A DNA stretch of 64,000 nucleotides from Bradyrhizobium sp. PSBB068. GTDB taxonomy: Bacteria > Pseudomonadota > Alphaproteobacteria > Rhizobiales > Xanthobacteraceae. The stretch lies in assembly GCA_016839165.1 (NCBI GenBank), contig CP069300.1:1984001-2048000 (forward strand), given 5' to 3'. This document shows positions 31,956-40,582 of this stretch, one piece after another. The translations under genes and the position numbers were made by a program. The notes under the pieces are model-generated. The model saw only the letters and a list, made by a program, of their open reading frames with translations. It searched no databases and was not told where the DNA came from. Position 1 is the stretch's first letter; every line of letters starts with the position of its first letter.

Positions 31956-32711
31956 CTACAAGGGCCGATCATCCTCTGTCGAAGGCTCTTCCTGCAATGA
32001 GACGAAGTCGCCGCCGCCATAATCGTCTTCCGGCGGTGGGTAAGCGATCTTCGTCAGAAGGTCTTCGACCCGCTTCACACCCGCAACGTTCTCGGCCGCG
32101 ACGGTCGCAGCCTTGCGCGCATTGTCGCTGCGGATGTCGCCGCGCAAGCTGACGATCCCGTCTTGAACGCTGACGTTCAGCGCCGCGGGCCGCCAGGGCG
32201 CATGTGCGAGTGCTGCAATCACCGCCGCGCGAATCTGATCGTCGTTGACGGAAGCGGAGAGCCGTTCGAGACGAAGGTCCGCGATCGCGGTCATGAAGTC
32301 CGTGCGCGTCACCATCCCGACCAGGCTTTTGTCGCGCATGACCGGAAACCGCGTGACGCCGTGCGATTCCATGAGTTGAACGACTTGCTCAAGCGGCATG
32401 TTCTCGTCGACGGTGATCGGATCGGGCGACATGATCTCATTAACCTTGCGGCCATGCTGGCGGGCGAAGTCGAGTGCGACTTGGCTCGTGCCTGCGAGCA
32501 CGGCCAGCCAGCGGCCGCGACGCTTCTCCGTTCCAAGTTCGACGCGCCGAATGAAATCTCCGTCCGACAGCATGCCGATGAGCGTGCCATTCCGATCGGT
32601 GACGGGAAGGCCACCGATGTGGTGGGACAGCATCGTCCTGATGGCGTCGCTCACCGGTGCATCGGCATCGATCGTGATGACGTTCCGTGACATGATCTCC
32701 CTTACGCGCAC
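31956..32711 (-). CDS. CBS-domain protein with C-terminal BON domain
   Basis: 251 residues. CBS1 at about 1-60 ('REIMSRNVITIDADAPVSDAIRTMLSHHIGGLPVTD'), CBS2 at about 85-145 ('EIMSPDPITVDENMPLEQVVQLMESHGVTRFPVM') and BON at about 155-225 ('PAALNVSVQDGIVSLRGDIRSDNARKAATVAAENVAGV'). CBS pairs bind adenine nucleotides; BON domains bind lipid or membranes. The start GTG 32711 has GGAGG nine bases upstream; an in-frame GTG at 32741 is the longer alternative. A perfect FixK box is 63 bases upstream, so oxygen-dependent expression is likely. Confidence 0.85.
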   Translation of the reverse strand: MRVREIMSRNVITIDADAPVSDAIRTMLSHHIGGLPVTDRNGTLIGMLSDGDFIRRVELGTEKRRGRWLAVLAGTSQVALDFARQHGRKVNEIMSPDPITVDENMPLEQVVQLMESHGVTRFPVMRDKSLVGMVTRTDFMTAIADLRLERLSASVNDDQIRAAVIAALAHAPWRPAALNVSVQDGIVSLRGDIRSDNARKAATVAAENVAGVKRVEDLLTKIAYPPPEDDYGGGDFVSLQEEPSTEDDRPL

Positions 32712-32773
32712 GGCGTAGATCCTCCGGCTCGAGCTAGTCACGTTGAGCTAAATCCCGGAAAGGATGAGCGTTG

Positions 32774-32787
32774 TTGATATTTATCAA
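32774..32787. promoter_or_regulatory. Perfect FixK/FNR box upstream of CBS-BON gene
   Basis: TTGAT-ATTT-ATCAA, fully symmetric, lies 63 bases before the CBS-BON start (minus strand) and about 97 bases before the broken opgC-like reading frame (plus strand). It could have served both genes. Confidence 0.65.
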
Positions 32788-32876
32788 CCGGACGGTCGTG
32801 CATTCCGCTGACATGCCAGTGATGAGAGACGTAATTGCCCCCGAGGGGCAGCTCGAGGAGGGCTGGTAACAGTCCA

Positions 32877-33721
32877 ATGCTTTCTGACCGTATGACCGGT
32901 CGCTCGACCGGCGGGAATTCCCGCCAGCATTCCGCATCGCTGACCCTTTATCAGGGGAGGCGCGACAGTGCGGCGCTGGACCGCGATCTCCGGCTGGATC
33001 TGTGCCGAGGTCTTGCACTCTGGTGCGTCTTCCTCGATCACATTCCCAGCAACGCCTTCAGCTGGTTGACCCTGCGCCACTATGGCTTCAGCGATGCGAC
33101 CGAAGTCTTCATGTTCGTATCCGGCGTGACCTGTGCACTGAGCTACAGCGATGTCAGCCGTCGCGACGGGTGGGCTTCAGTCGTCGCGCATACGCTGCTG
33201 CGAAGCTGGGAGATCGCTCCACTGGCGGCCGCGATTCCCGGCAGCATCGAGCGGTTGATCTATCCGATCGACAAGCCGAATCTGGACCCGTTGCGGCTGC
33301 TGCATTTCCTGGCGATCGCCATCGTGTGGCGAGGTTCGTGCCGACGAATTGGCGCGGATTTGGCTTGACCGGCCCGAAAGGCGCAATTCGTTGCGGCGAG
33401 CGTTCGCTCGAAACCTATTGTGCGGCCGTCGTGCTCTCCCTCCTGGCGAATCTGTATCTCATCAAGGTGTCCGACGGCATCGCGGCGCAGTTCGTGGTGA
33501 GCGCTGCGGGGATCGCGGCGCTCACCCTGTTTGCGACATCCATCACCTGGATCAGCAAGCGAAGCCGGCAACATCCGAAACTGCTACAGAGAAAGGCGGG
33601 GCGGATCGCACAGTCGCCGATGTTTTGGGCGCAAGATCCATTCAGAGCCACGGCAAATCTTGCTGGAGGCAGCCCGGGCAGCTTCGCGAATCGGCTTCGT
33701 ATTCTCAAAATAAGTGAGTGA
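32877..33721 (+). pseudogene. Broken opgC-like membrane protein gene
   Basis: The first part from ATG 32877 reads 'DRDLRLDLCRGLALWCVFLDHIPSNAF', 'YGFSDATEVFMFVSGVTCALSY', the N-terminus of OpgC-type proteins (glucan succinyl-transferase fold, acyltransferase-3-like). It continues to 'NLDPLRLLHFLAIAIVWR' and stops at 33368. The reading then resumes in another frame ('VPTNWRGFGLTGPKGAIRCGERSLETYCAAVVLSLLANLYLI') until 33721. The usual long central membrane region is missing, so the gene has both an internal deletion of probably 100 or more codons and a frameshift. Not functional as read. Confidence 0.75.
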
Positions 33722-33790
33722 CGTAAGTCTTTGATTTCGCTACCCTGTCCTTGCCAACACTCACTTCGCAGCCCACGATCATTTGCCGCA

Positions 33791-34423
33791 ATGGGACAAA
33801 TCGTTCGCAAGCCATTCAAGACCTACCACCATGGCGACCTCCGCGAAGCGCTGATTCAGGCGGCGCTGCGCGAGGTCGAGCTCGGTGGTCCCGAAGCAAT
33901 CAGCATCAAGGCGCTGGCCAAGCAGCTCGGCGTCTCGCAGCCGGCGCCGTACCGGCACTTCGCCGACCGTGAGGCGCTGCTGCAGGCGGTCACCGCGGAA
34001 GCGTTCCGGCAGTTCAACGTGATCATGCGTGCGGCGATCGAGCAGCCCGGCAAAGGCTCGAAACTGTCACGCTTTGCGCAGGCTGCGCTGGCCTTCGGGC
34101 TCGAGCGCCATGGCATCTACCGGTTGATGTTCGCGTCCAGAACCATGGCCTGCGCGCCGGTCGGCAGCGAGCTGCACGTTGCCGCGATGGAAACCTTGGC
34201 GCTGCTGATCGAGTCGTTCGAGGCTCCGGCGGTGGGGCTGTTGCGCGAGCGGCAGGCGCTGAAGATCTGGGCCGGGTTGCACGGCATCGTGATGCTTGCC
34301 GAGCAGGGCCTGCTCACCGGCGAAGTCGGCCAGATCAGCCGCGAGGAGCTGATGGACGAGATCGTCGAGCAGACCAAGCTCGCGCTGTCGGTCGCGTTGC
34401 AGGCGACGGAAGACCAGGCGTAG
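33791..34423 (+). CDS. TetR/AcrR-family transcriptional regulator
   Basis: 210 residues. The N-terminal TetR helix-turn-helix is clear: 'HHGDLREALIQAALREVELGGPEAISIKALAKQLGVSQPAPYRHFADREALLQAV', about 15-70. The C-terminal ligand domain ends with 'MLAEQGLLTGEVGQISREELMDEIVEQ' of the WHG/TetR_C type. Autoregulatory repressors of this class often control neighbours; here the amidase lies convergent, six bases away, so the target is not obvious. The ATG at 33791 gives the standard N-terminus; an extension to 33731 is not supported. Confidence 0.9.
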   Translation: MGQIVRKPFKTYHHGDLREALIQAALREVELGGPEAISIKALAKQLGVSQPAPYRHFADREALLQAVTAEAFRQFNVIMRAAIEQPGKGSKLSRFAQAALAFGLERHGIYRLMFASRTMACAPVGSELHVAAMETLALLIESFEAPAVGLLRERQALKIWAGLHGIVMLAEQGLLTGEVGQISREELMDEIVEQTKLALSVALQATEDQA

Positions 34424-34429
34424 GCCGCC

Positions 34430-35851
34430 TTATCGCGGCGGCCGCGGATCGATCGGGGTGGTGCCGCGCACGCCCAAAATATCCTCCAGCACTTTCGCGC
34501 CGGCCAGAAGCTGCGCCTCGGCGCGCGGCTTGGCCACCATCTGCAGGCCGACCGGCAGGCCCGATGCGGTGAAGCCGCAGGGCAGCGACAGCGCCGGGCA
34601 GCAGGCCAGCGTGATCGCATAGACGATGCCGAGCCATTCGACGTAATTGTCGAATGTCTTGCCGTCGCACTCGGCCACATAGCGGTGCTCGACCGGGAAT
34701 GGCGGCACGATGGTCGCGGGTGCCAGCAGCAGATCGTAGGTCTCGAAGAATTCGAGCGCACGCTGCGTCATCGCGACGCGCTGGGCCTCGGCGCGCTCGA
34801 GCTTCTCGACGGTGAGCTTCAGCCCCGCTTCGATGTTCCAGATCACCTCAGGCTTCAGCAAATCGCGCTTGGTTCGCAGCAATTCGGCCTTGCTGATCGC
34901 GAAATCGAACGCGCGCAGCACGTGGAAGCATTCATGGGCCTCGCGCAGATCGGGATGGGCCTCCTCGACGATCGCGCCGGCTTCTGCGAACCGCTCCGCT
35001 GCCTTGCGCGTCACGGCCTTGACCTCCGGATCGACGGGCGTGATGCCGAGATCGGGCGAATAGGCGATGCGCGTCGGCTTGTTGCCCGAACGCGTGGCCG
35101 ACAGGAAGGACGTCGACAGCGCCGGCAGCGACAGCGGATCGGCGGCATGCTCGCCGCTCATCGCGTCGAGCAGCAACGCCAGATCCTCGACATTGCGCGC
35201 CATCGGCCCCTGCACGCCGAGGGTGCGGTCGATGCCGAATTTCGGGGTGTGCGCGACGCGGCCGATCGAGGGCCGCAAGCCGACGACGCCGCAGAAGCTC
35301 GCCGGGTTGCGCAGGCTGCCGCCCATGTCGGAGCCGTGCGCGAGCCACGCGGTGCCGCTGGCGAGCGCCGCAGCGGCGCCGCCGGAGGAGCCGGCCGCCG
35401 AGCGCGACGTGTCCCAGGGATTGCGGGTCGGGCCGAACACTTCATTGAAGGTGTTGGCACCGGCGCCGAATTCCGGCGTGTTCGACTTGGCGTAGATCAC
35501 GCCGCCGTTCTGTTCGAGACGCTCGACCAGGATGTCGGATTTCGCCGGGACGTTGTCCTTGAAGATCGGCGAGCCCAGCGTGGTCAGCACGCCGGAGACG
35601 GCGGTGAGGTCCTTGATCGGAACGGGAAGGCCCGCGAGCAGGCCGCGTTCGCCGGCCGGCTTCTGCATCAGGGCCTTGGCATGGGCGCGGGCGCGGTCGA
35701 AGCACAGTGTTGGCAGCGCGTTGACCTTGCCGTCGACCTCGGCGATGCGCCTTTCCAGCACGTCCAGCAGATCGAGCGGCGTGACGTCACCGGCTTTCAG
35801 TTTGTCGACGACGGCACACGCCGTTTCCTTCACCAAGCCCTGATCAGCCAT
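34430..35851 (-). CDS. Amidase-signature hydrolase
   Basis: 473 residues. Lys80 in 'LPVPIKDLT', the cis-Ser in GSSGG (155/156) and nucleophile Ser179 in 'DMGGSLRNPA' give the amidase triad. 'KSNTPEFGAGANTFNEVFGPTRNPWD' and 'FPVEHRYVAECDGKTFDNYVEW' place it with allophanate/aryl-amide amidases of soil bacteria. Cytoplasmic. GGAGACAG lies before the ATG at 35851. It is only about 30% alike to the 13.7 kb amidase by eye. No nearby gene defines the substrate. Confidence 0.88.
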   Translation of the reverse strand: MADQGLVKETACAVVDKLKAGDVTPLDLLDVLERRIAEVDGKVNALPTLCFDRARAHAKALMQKPAGERGLLAGLPVPIKDLTAVSGVLTTLGSPIFKDNVPAKSDILVERLEQNGGVIYAKSNTPEFGAGANTFNEVFGPTRNPWDTSRSAAGSSGGAAAALASGTAWLAHGSDMGGSLRNPASFCGVVGLRPSIGRVAHTPKFGIDRTLGVQGPMARNVEDLALLLDAMSGEHAADPLSLPALSTSFLSATRSGNKPTRIAYSPDLGITPVDPEVKAVTRKAAERFAEAGAIVEEAHPDLREAHECFHVLRAFDFAISKAELLRTKRDLLKPEVIWNIEAGLKLTVEKLERAEAQRVAMTQRALEFFETYDLLLAPATIVPPFPVEHRYVAECDGKTFDNYVEWLGIVYAITLACCPALSLPCGFTASGLPVGLQMVAKPRAEAQLLAGAKVLEDILGVRGTTPIDPRPPR

Positions 35852-35956
35852 GTGCCTGTCTCCGTTTGCTGGAAGTCTTCTGTTCGTGATGCTGTAGTCC
35901 ATTTTGTCGGAAAGTGGAAACCGCCGAGGTTGCAAACGGCCTCCTTAACCCACGTC

Positions 35957-36077
35957 ATCCCCGCGCAAAGGCCTTGCCTTTGTCGCTGCAGGAGTGAGCT
36001 CTTGCGAGCCTCGAAGGACGACGTGGCCCGTGGCGCATCCTTCGAGACGCCTGCTTCGCAGGCTCCCCAGGATGACG
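35957..36077. repeat. Dispersed palindrome between amidase and SDR genes
   Basis: CATCCTTCGAGACGCC to CCCAGGATGACGA (36036-36077) nearly matches 9319-9360 in the paa operon. A loose complementary half (gtcatccccgcgc and cctcgaaggacgac) lies at 35957-36027. No gene in this 240-base gap. Confidence 0.65.
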
Positions 36078-36095
36078 ACCGAGCAGGCTGCGCTG

Positions 36096-36872
36096 CTAAC
36101 CCCACCCCGACGTCAGCCCGCCATCGACCGTGTAGATCACGCCTGACGTGTAGCCCGCGCGATCAGAGGCGAGGAACGCCATCAGGTCGCCGATCTCGCG
36201 TGCATGCGCGGGACGGCCGAGCGGTAGCCCCTTCTGGAATTCCTTGTAGCGGTTCTCGTCGCCGAACTGGTTCTTGGCGCGGGTCTTGAGCAGGGTGACG
36301 TGGCGGTCGGTGCCGACGGGGCCGGGGTTGATGCCGACCACGCGGATATTGTCGGCGAGGCTCTTGCCGCCGAGCGCGCGGGTGAACGACATCAGCGCCG
36401 CATTGCCGGCGCTGCCGCAGATGTAATTGGCGTCGAACTTCTCGCCGGCCGCGCCGATGTCGTTGACGATCACGCCGCCGCCGCGCGCCTTCATCCGGGC
36501 GTAGACCGCGCGCGTCAGATTGATGTAGCCGAACACCTTGAGCTCCCAGGCATGCCGCCAGGTCGCCTCGTCGATCTTGTCGATCGAGCCGCCCGGGATG
36601 TCGCCGGCATTGTTGACCAGGATATCGATATCGGCGGCCTCCTTGGCCAGCCGCGCGAGGTCCTCAGGCTTGCGCAGGTCCACCACGCTGATCGCGGCGT
36701 CGATCTGGTGCGCGGAACGCAGCCGCTCGGCGAGCGCCTTGAGCTGGTCGCCGTTGCGGGCGGCGAGCAGCAGATTGGCGCCTTCCTCGGCAAAGGCTTC
36801 GGCGGCGGCCGCGCCAATGCCCTTGGAGGCGCCGGTGATCAGGACACGCTTGCCGCGCAGATGCAGATCCAT
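36096..36872 (-). CDS. SDR-fold protein lacking canonical catalytic residues
   Basis: 258 residues. The Rossmann loop TGASKGIG (13-20) and NNAG (87-90) are intact. In place of the catalytic Ser and Tyr-x3-Lys it has 'VIVNDIGAAGEKFDANYICGSAGNAALMSFTRALGG', so the Ser position is Gly140 and no Lys follows Tyr150 by four. The same 'YxxGxAGNAxL' form occurs in a divergent SDR subfamily, whose chemistry is unclear. It may reduce a substrate with other residues or act as a binding protein. The ATG at 36872 is supported over a 24-codon extension. Confidence 0.85.
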   Translation of the reverse strand: MDLHLRGKRVLITGASKGIGAAAAEAFAEEGANLLLAARNGDQLKALAERLRSAHQIDAAISVVDLRKPEDLARLAKEAADIDILVNNAGDIPGGSIDKIDEATWRHAWELKVFGYINLTRAVYARMKARGGGVIVNDIGAAGEKFDANYICGSAGNAALMSFTRALGGKSLADNIRVVGINPGPVGTDRHVTLLKTRAKNQFGDENRYKEFQKGLPLGRPAHAREIGDLMAFLASDRAGYTSGVIYTVDGGLTSGWG

Positions 36873-37040
36873 GGGATGTCTCGCTTTGGGTTGAGGAGTG
36901 GGTGTCGGCGAAATTGGTGGGCAGGGTCGCGCCGCGGTCAACACTGCACTGCAGCGTTGCGCTCGCGCGAAGTTTGGTCCATTGCAGGGCGATCAGGATA
37001 GGCGGCATTGCCGGCCGGGCAAATCACAAGGGTGTTCTCG

Positions 37041-38117
37041 ATGAGCAGCAAGAAGCAGTACCGGATTGCGGTCATCCCCGGCGACGGCATCGGCAAGGAA
37101 GTGATGCCGGAGGGCCTGCGCGTGATCGAGGCGGCGGCGAAAAAGCACGGCGTCGACGTCAAGTTCGATCATTTCGATTTCGCCTCCTACGACTATTACG
37201 AGAAGCACGGCGAGATGATGCCGGCCGACTGGAAGGACAAGATCGGCAAGCACGACGCGATCTATTTCGGCGCGGTCGGTTGGCCGGCCAAAATCCCGGA
37301 CCACATCTCGCTGTGGGGCTCGCTGATCAAGTTCCGCCGCGAGTTCGACCAGTACGTCAATTTGCGCCCGGTGCGGCTGATGCCTGGCGTGCCGTCGCCG
37401 CTGGCGAACCGCAAGCCCGGCGACATCGATTTCTGGGTGGTGCGCGAGAACACCGAGGGTGAATACTCCTCGGTCGGCGGTCGCATGTTCCCGGATACCG
37501 ACCGCGAATTCGTCACCCAGCAGACCGTGATGACACGCATCGGCGTCGACCGCATCCTGAAGTTCGCCTTTGATCTCGCGCAGTCGCGGCCGAAGAAGCA
37601 CCTGACCTCGGCGACCAAGTCGAACGGCATCTCCATCACCATGCCCTATTGGGACGAGCGCGTGGAGGCGATGGCCAAGAAGTATCCCGGCGTGAAGTGG
37701 GACAAGTACCACATCGACATCCTGACCGCGAACTTCGTGCTGCATCCGGATTGGTTCGACGTCGTGGTCGGCTCCAACCTGTTCGGGGACATCCTCTCCG
37801 ACCTCGGCCCGGCCTGCACCGGCACCATCGGCATCGCGCCGTCGGGCAACATCAATCCGGAAGGCGATTTCCCCTCGGTGTTCGAGCCGGTGCACGGCTC
37901 GGCGCCTGATATCGCGGGGCAGGGCATCGCCAACCCGATCGGCATGATCTGGTCGGGCGCAATGATGCTGGAGCACCTCGGCGAGAAGCAGGCCGCGGAT
38001 GCCATCGTCGGCGCGATCGAACGCACGCTCGGCGAACGCACGCTGCGCACGCGCGATCTCGGCGGCAATGCCGACACCACGGCGTGCGGCAAGGCCGTCG
38101 CGGAGATGGTGGATTAG
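37041..38117 (+). CDS. ttuC: Tartrate / D-malate dehydrogenase-like NAD-dependent decarboxylating dehydrogenase
   Basis: 358 residues of the isopropylmalate/isocitrate dehydrogenase fold: 'IAVIPGDGIGKEVMPEG' at about 9-25, 'VRENTEGEYSSVGGR' and 'NLFGDILSDLGPACTGTIGIAPSGNI'. The large size and 'GEMMPADWKDKIGKHDAIYFGAVGWP' agree with tartrate/D-malate dehydrogenases (TtuC/DmlA) rather than leucine-pathway LeuB. It oxidises D-malate or tartrate to pyruvate or oxaloacetate-type products with a divalent metal. The start at 37041 follows AAGGG. The neighbouring 2-hydroxyacid dehydrogenase fits a hydroxy-acid catabolic theme. Confidence 0.85.
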   Translation: MSSKKQYRIAVIPGDGIGKEVMPEGLRVIEAAAKKHGVDVKFDHFDFASYDYYEKHGEMMPADWKDKIGKHDAIYFGAVGWPAKIPDHISLWGSLIKFRREFDQYVNLRPVRLMPGVPSPLANRKPGDIDFWVVRENTEGEYSSVGGRMFPDTDREFVTQQTVMTRIGVDRILKFAFDLAQSRPKKHLTSATKSNGISITMPYWDERVEAMAKKYPGVKWDKYHIDILTANFVLHPDWFDVVVGSNLFGDILSDLGPACTGTIGIAPSGNINPEGDFPSVFEPVHGSAPDIAGQGIANPIGMIWSGAMMLEHLGEKQAADAIVGAIERTLGERTLRTRDLGGNADTTACGKAVAEMVD

Positions 38118-38125
38118 GGGCTTTC

Positions 38126-38260
38126 GCCCTCTCCCCTTGTGGGAGAGGGTGGCTTCGATGCGGAAGCATCGAAGCCGGGTGAGGGGTTCTCTCCGCGGAT
38201 GCAGACCCCTCATCCGTCGCGGACTTCGTCCGCGCCACCTTCTCCCACAAGGGGAGAAGG
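38126..38260. repeat. Dispersed palindromic repeat, copy 3
   Basis: CCCTCTCCCC/GGGAGAGGG hairpin, variable stem GGCTTCGATGC-ggaa-GCATCGAAGCC, GGGTGAGGGG, spacer, CCCCTCATCC, second variable stem GCGGAC-ttc-GTCCGC and a final CTTCTCCC hairpin. It lies between two convergent genes. Confidence 0.85.
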
Positions 38261-38267
38261 AAAGAGG

Positions 38268-39179
38268 TCACCCCTTCACGATCCGCCGGCAATGCTGCCA
38301 TGCCGCGTGGATCAGGTTCTCGCTCGCCTCCGGCGTGCGGAAGGCGGAGTGCGCCGACAGCGTCACGTTCGGGATTTTGGTCAGCGGATGATCCTTCGGC
38401 AGCGGTTCGATGTTGTAGACGTCGAGGCCGGCGTGGCGGATGTGGCCTGAGTTGAGCGCATCGATCATCGCCTGCTCGTCGACGATGGCGCCGCGGGCGG
38501 TGTTGATCAGCACCACGCCCTGCTTCATCTTCGCGATCTTGTCGCGCGTGATCATCCCGCGGGTCTCGTCGTTCAAGAGCAGATGGAGCGAGACTACGTC
38601 GCTGGTCGCCAGCACCGTGTCGAGATCGGTGAATTCGACGCCGGGATGGCTCTTGGGCGATCGGTTCCAGGCGATCACCTTCATGCCGCTGCCGTGCGCG
38701 ATGCGGGCGACCTCGGCCGCGATGCCGCCGAAGCCGACCAGGCCAAGCGTCTTGCCGGTGAGCTGCATGCCGTCTTCGCGCAGCCAGTTGCCGGCGCGCA
38801 TCTCGCGGTCCATCTGCGCGATCACCCGCGCCGACGACCACATCAGCGCGATCGCGGACTCCGCGACCGCGGTGTCGCCATAGCCCTTGATCAGGTGCAC
38901 GGCGATGCCGAGGTCGGCGAGCTCTTCCGGGTTCATGTAGCTGCGCGCGCCGGTGCCGAGGAACACGACATGCTTCAGGCCGGCGCATTTCTTCGCAACG
39001 TCGGTCGGCAACGCGGTGTGATCGACCACCGCGATCTCGGCGCCGTCGAGCACCGCCGGATAGTCCTCGGGCTTGATGTCGGGATTGCGGTTGATCCGCA
39101 TCTTGGGATCGCCGGGTTTTTCCAGGCGCTCGGTGATGACAGCGAGCGATTCATTGGCGTCGACAAACACTGCGCGCAC
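38268..39179 (-). CDS. NAD-dependent 2-hydroxyacid dehydrogenase
   Basis: 303 residues of D-isomer-specific 2-hydroxyacid dehydrogenase fold. The NAD loop is 'LGLVGFGGIAAEVARIA', the catalytic Arg lies in 'LINTARGAIVDEQAMIDAL', and 'GLDVYNIEPLPKDHPL' with 'LSAHSAFRTPEA' supplies Glu and His. Typical substrates are glycerate, phosphoglycerate or hydroxypyruvate. The GTG at 39179 has GGAGG five bases upstream; the ATG at 39191 actually contains that ribosome site, so the GTG is preferred. It is convergent with the tartrate-dehydrogenase-like gene. Confidence 0.88.
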   Translation of the reverse strand: MRAVFVDANESLAVITERLEKPGDPKMRINRNPDIKPEDYPAVLDGAEIAVVDHTALPTDVAKKCAGLKHVVFLGTGARSYMNPEELADLGIAVHLIKGYGDTAVAESAIALMWSSARVIAQMDREMRAGNWLREDGMQLTGKTLGLVGFGGIAAEVARIAHGSGMKVIAWNRSPKSHPGVEFTDLDTVLATSDVVSLHLLLNDETRGMITRDKIAKMKQGVVLINTARGAIVDEQAMIDALNSGHIRHAGLDVYNIEPLPKDHPLTKIPNVTLSAHSAFRTPEASENLIHAAWQHCRRIVKG

Positions 39180-39208
39180 GAAAGCCTCCATCGAAGGGGG
39201 TATGAAGA

Positions 39209-40459
39209 TCAGGATGCGACGCCGGCGAGCGCCAGCACCGTATGCATCAGGACGTTGGCGCCGGCGGCGCAATCGGCCTGCGTGGCGTCTTCCAGTTCGT
39301 TGTGGCTGATGCCGTCCTTGCAGGGCACGAACACCATCGCGGCCGGCATCACCGTGTTGAGGTTGCAGGCATCATGGCCGGCACCCGAGGTGATGCGGCG
39401 ATGCGAATAGCCGAGCTGCGTTGCCGCATTCTCGACCGCGTCGACCAGTTTCGAATCGAAATGCGTCGGCGCCTTGCGCCAGACCAGGTCGAGCTGGACC
39501 TCGACCTTGCGCTTTGCTGCGATCTCGGCGACCGCGGCGCGCAGGTCGCGGTCCAGCGCATCCATGATCCCTGCATCGGCGCTGCGGCAATCCACCGTGA
39601 AGGCGATCTCGCCGGGGATGACGTTGCGCGAGGGCGATGCGATCACGGCCTCGCCGATGGTGCCGACCGCCTTCGGGCCGTGTTTCCTGGCGATGCTCTC
39701 CATCGCCAGCACGATCTCCGACAGCGTCGCCAGCGCGTCGCGGCGCAGCGGCATCGGGGTCGAGCCGGCATGGCTCTCGAAGCCCACGATCTTGCCATCG
39801 TACCACAGCACGCCCTGGCCCGAATCGACCACGCCGATGGTCTTGCCCTCGGCCTCCAGGATCGGGCCCTGCTCGATATGCAGCTCGACGAAGCCCGAGA
39901 ATTTCTGTCGGCCGACCGGGGCGTCGCCGCGATAGCCGATCGAGTCCAGCGCCTGCGCCACCGTGACGCCCTCGGCGTCCTTGCGCGACAGGATGTCGTC
40001 GGTGGTGAAATCGCCGACATAGGCGGCCGAGGCCATCATCGCCGGCGCAAAGCGCGAGCCTTCCTCGTTGGTCCAGTTGCAGATGCAGATCGGCAGCTCG
40101 GTCTCGATCCCGGCATCGTTCAAGGTGCGCACCAGTTCGAGCCCGGCGAGGGTGCCGAGGATGCCGTCATATTTGCCACCGGTCGGCTGGGTGTCGAGAT
40201 GCGAGCCGACGCCGATCGGCGGTTTCGACATGTCCCGGCCCTTGCGCAGGCCGAACATCGAGCCGAGCGCATCGACATGCACGTCCAGGCCGGCGTCCTC
40301 GCAAGCCTTGCGGAACCAGTCGCGCACCTGCTTGTCCTCGGCGCTCAAGGTCAGCCGCCGCACGCCGCCCTTCTTTGTTGCACCGAACTGCGCGGTTTCG
40401 TGGATGGTGCCCCAGAGGCGGGCGGAATCGATCTGCAGGTTGGTGGCGGCTCGGCTCAT
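39209..40459 (-). CDS. M20 Zn-hydrolase, N-carbamoyl-L-amino acid hydrolase / allantoate amidohydrolase type
   Basis: 416 residues, the length of the hydantoinase/carbamoylase group. Metal ligands are His87 in 'GVGSHLDTQP', Asp98 in 'GGKYDGI', Glu132-133 in 'TNEEGSRF', His in 'ELHIEQGP' and a final His in 'GISHNELE'. It hydrolyses a carbamoyl or ureido group of N-carbamoyl amino acids, allantoate or ureidoglycolate. It lies 29 bases upstream of the hydroxyacid dehydrogenase gene on the same strand and may be co-transcribed, which would fit ureide degradation. Confidence 0.88.
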   Translation of the reverse strand: MSRAATNLQIDSARLWGTIHETAQFGATKKGGVRRLTLSAEDKQVRDWFRKACEDAGLDVHVDALGSMFGLRKGRDMSKPPIGVGSHLDTQPTGGKYDGILGTLAGLELVRTLNDAGIETELPICICNWTNEEGSRFAPAMMASAAYVGDFTTDDILSRKDAEGVTVAQALDSIGYRGDAPVGRQKFSGFVELHIEQGPILEAEGKTIGVVDSGQGVLWYDGKIVGFESHAGSTPMPLRRDALATLSEIVLAMESIARKHGPKAVGTIGEAVIASPSRNVIPGEIAFTVDCRSADAGIMDALDRDLRAAVAEIAAKRKVEVQLDLVWRKAPTHFDSKLVDAVENAATQLGYSHRRITSGAGHDACNLNTVMPAAMVFVPCKDGISHNELEDATQADCAAGANVLMHTVLALAGVAS

Positions 40460-40480
40460 GTCGTCAGTCCATTTCAGCTA

Positions 40481-40559
40481 TCATTCCGGGGTGGCTTGAA
40501 GAGCCGAACCCGGAATCTCGAGATTCCGGGTTCGATGCTGACGCATCGCCCCGGAATGA
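40481..40559. repeat. Nested palindrome between hydrolase and LysR genes
   Basis: A perfect 28-bp palindrome (40506-40533; half-site GAACCCGGAATCTC) lies inside outer arms TCATTCCGGGG (40481-40491) and CCCCGGAATGA (40549-40559). It fills the gap between two minus-strand genes and could act as a transcription terminator or mRNA-stabilising hairpin. Confidence 0.8.
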
Positions 40560-40582
40560 CGTTTTGATTATCCGGCACTCGT

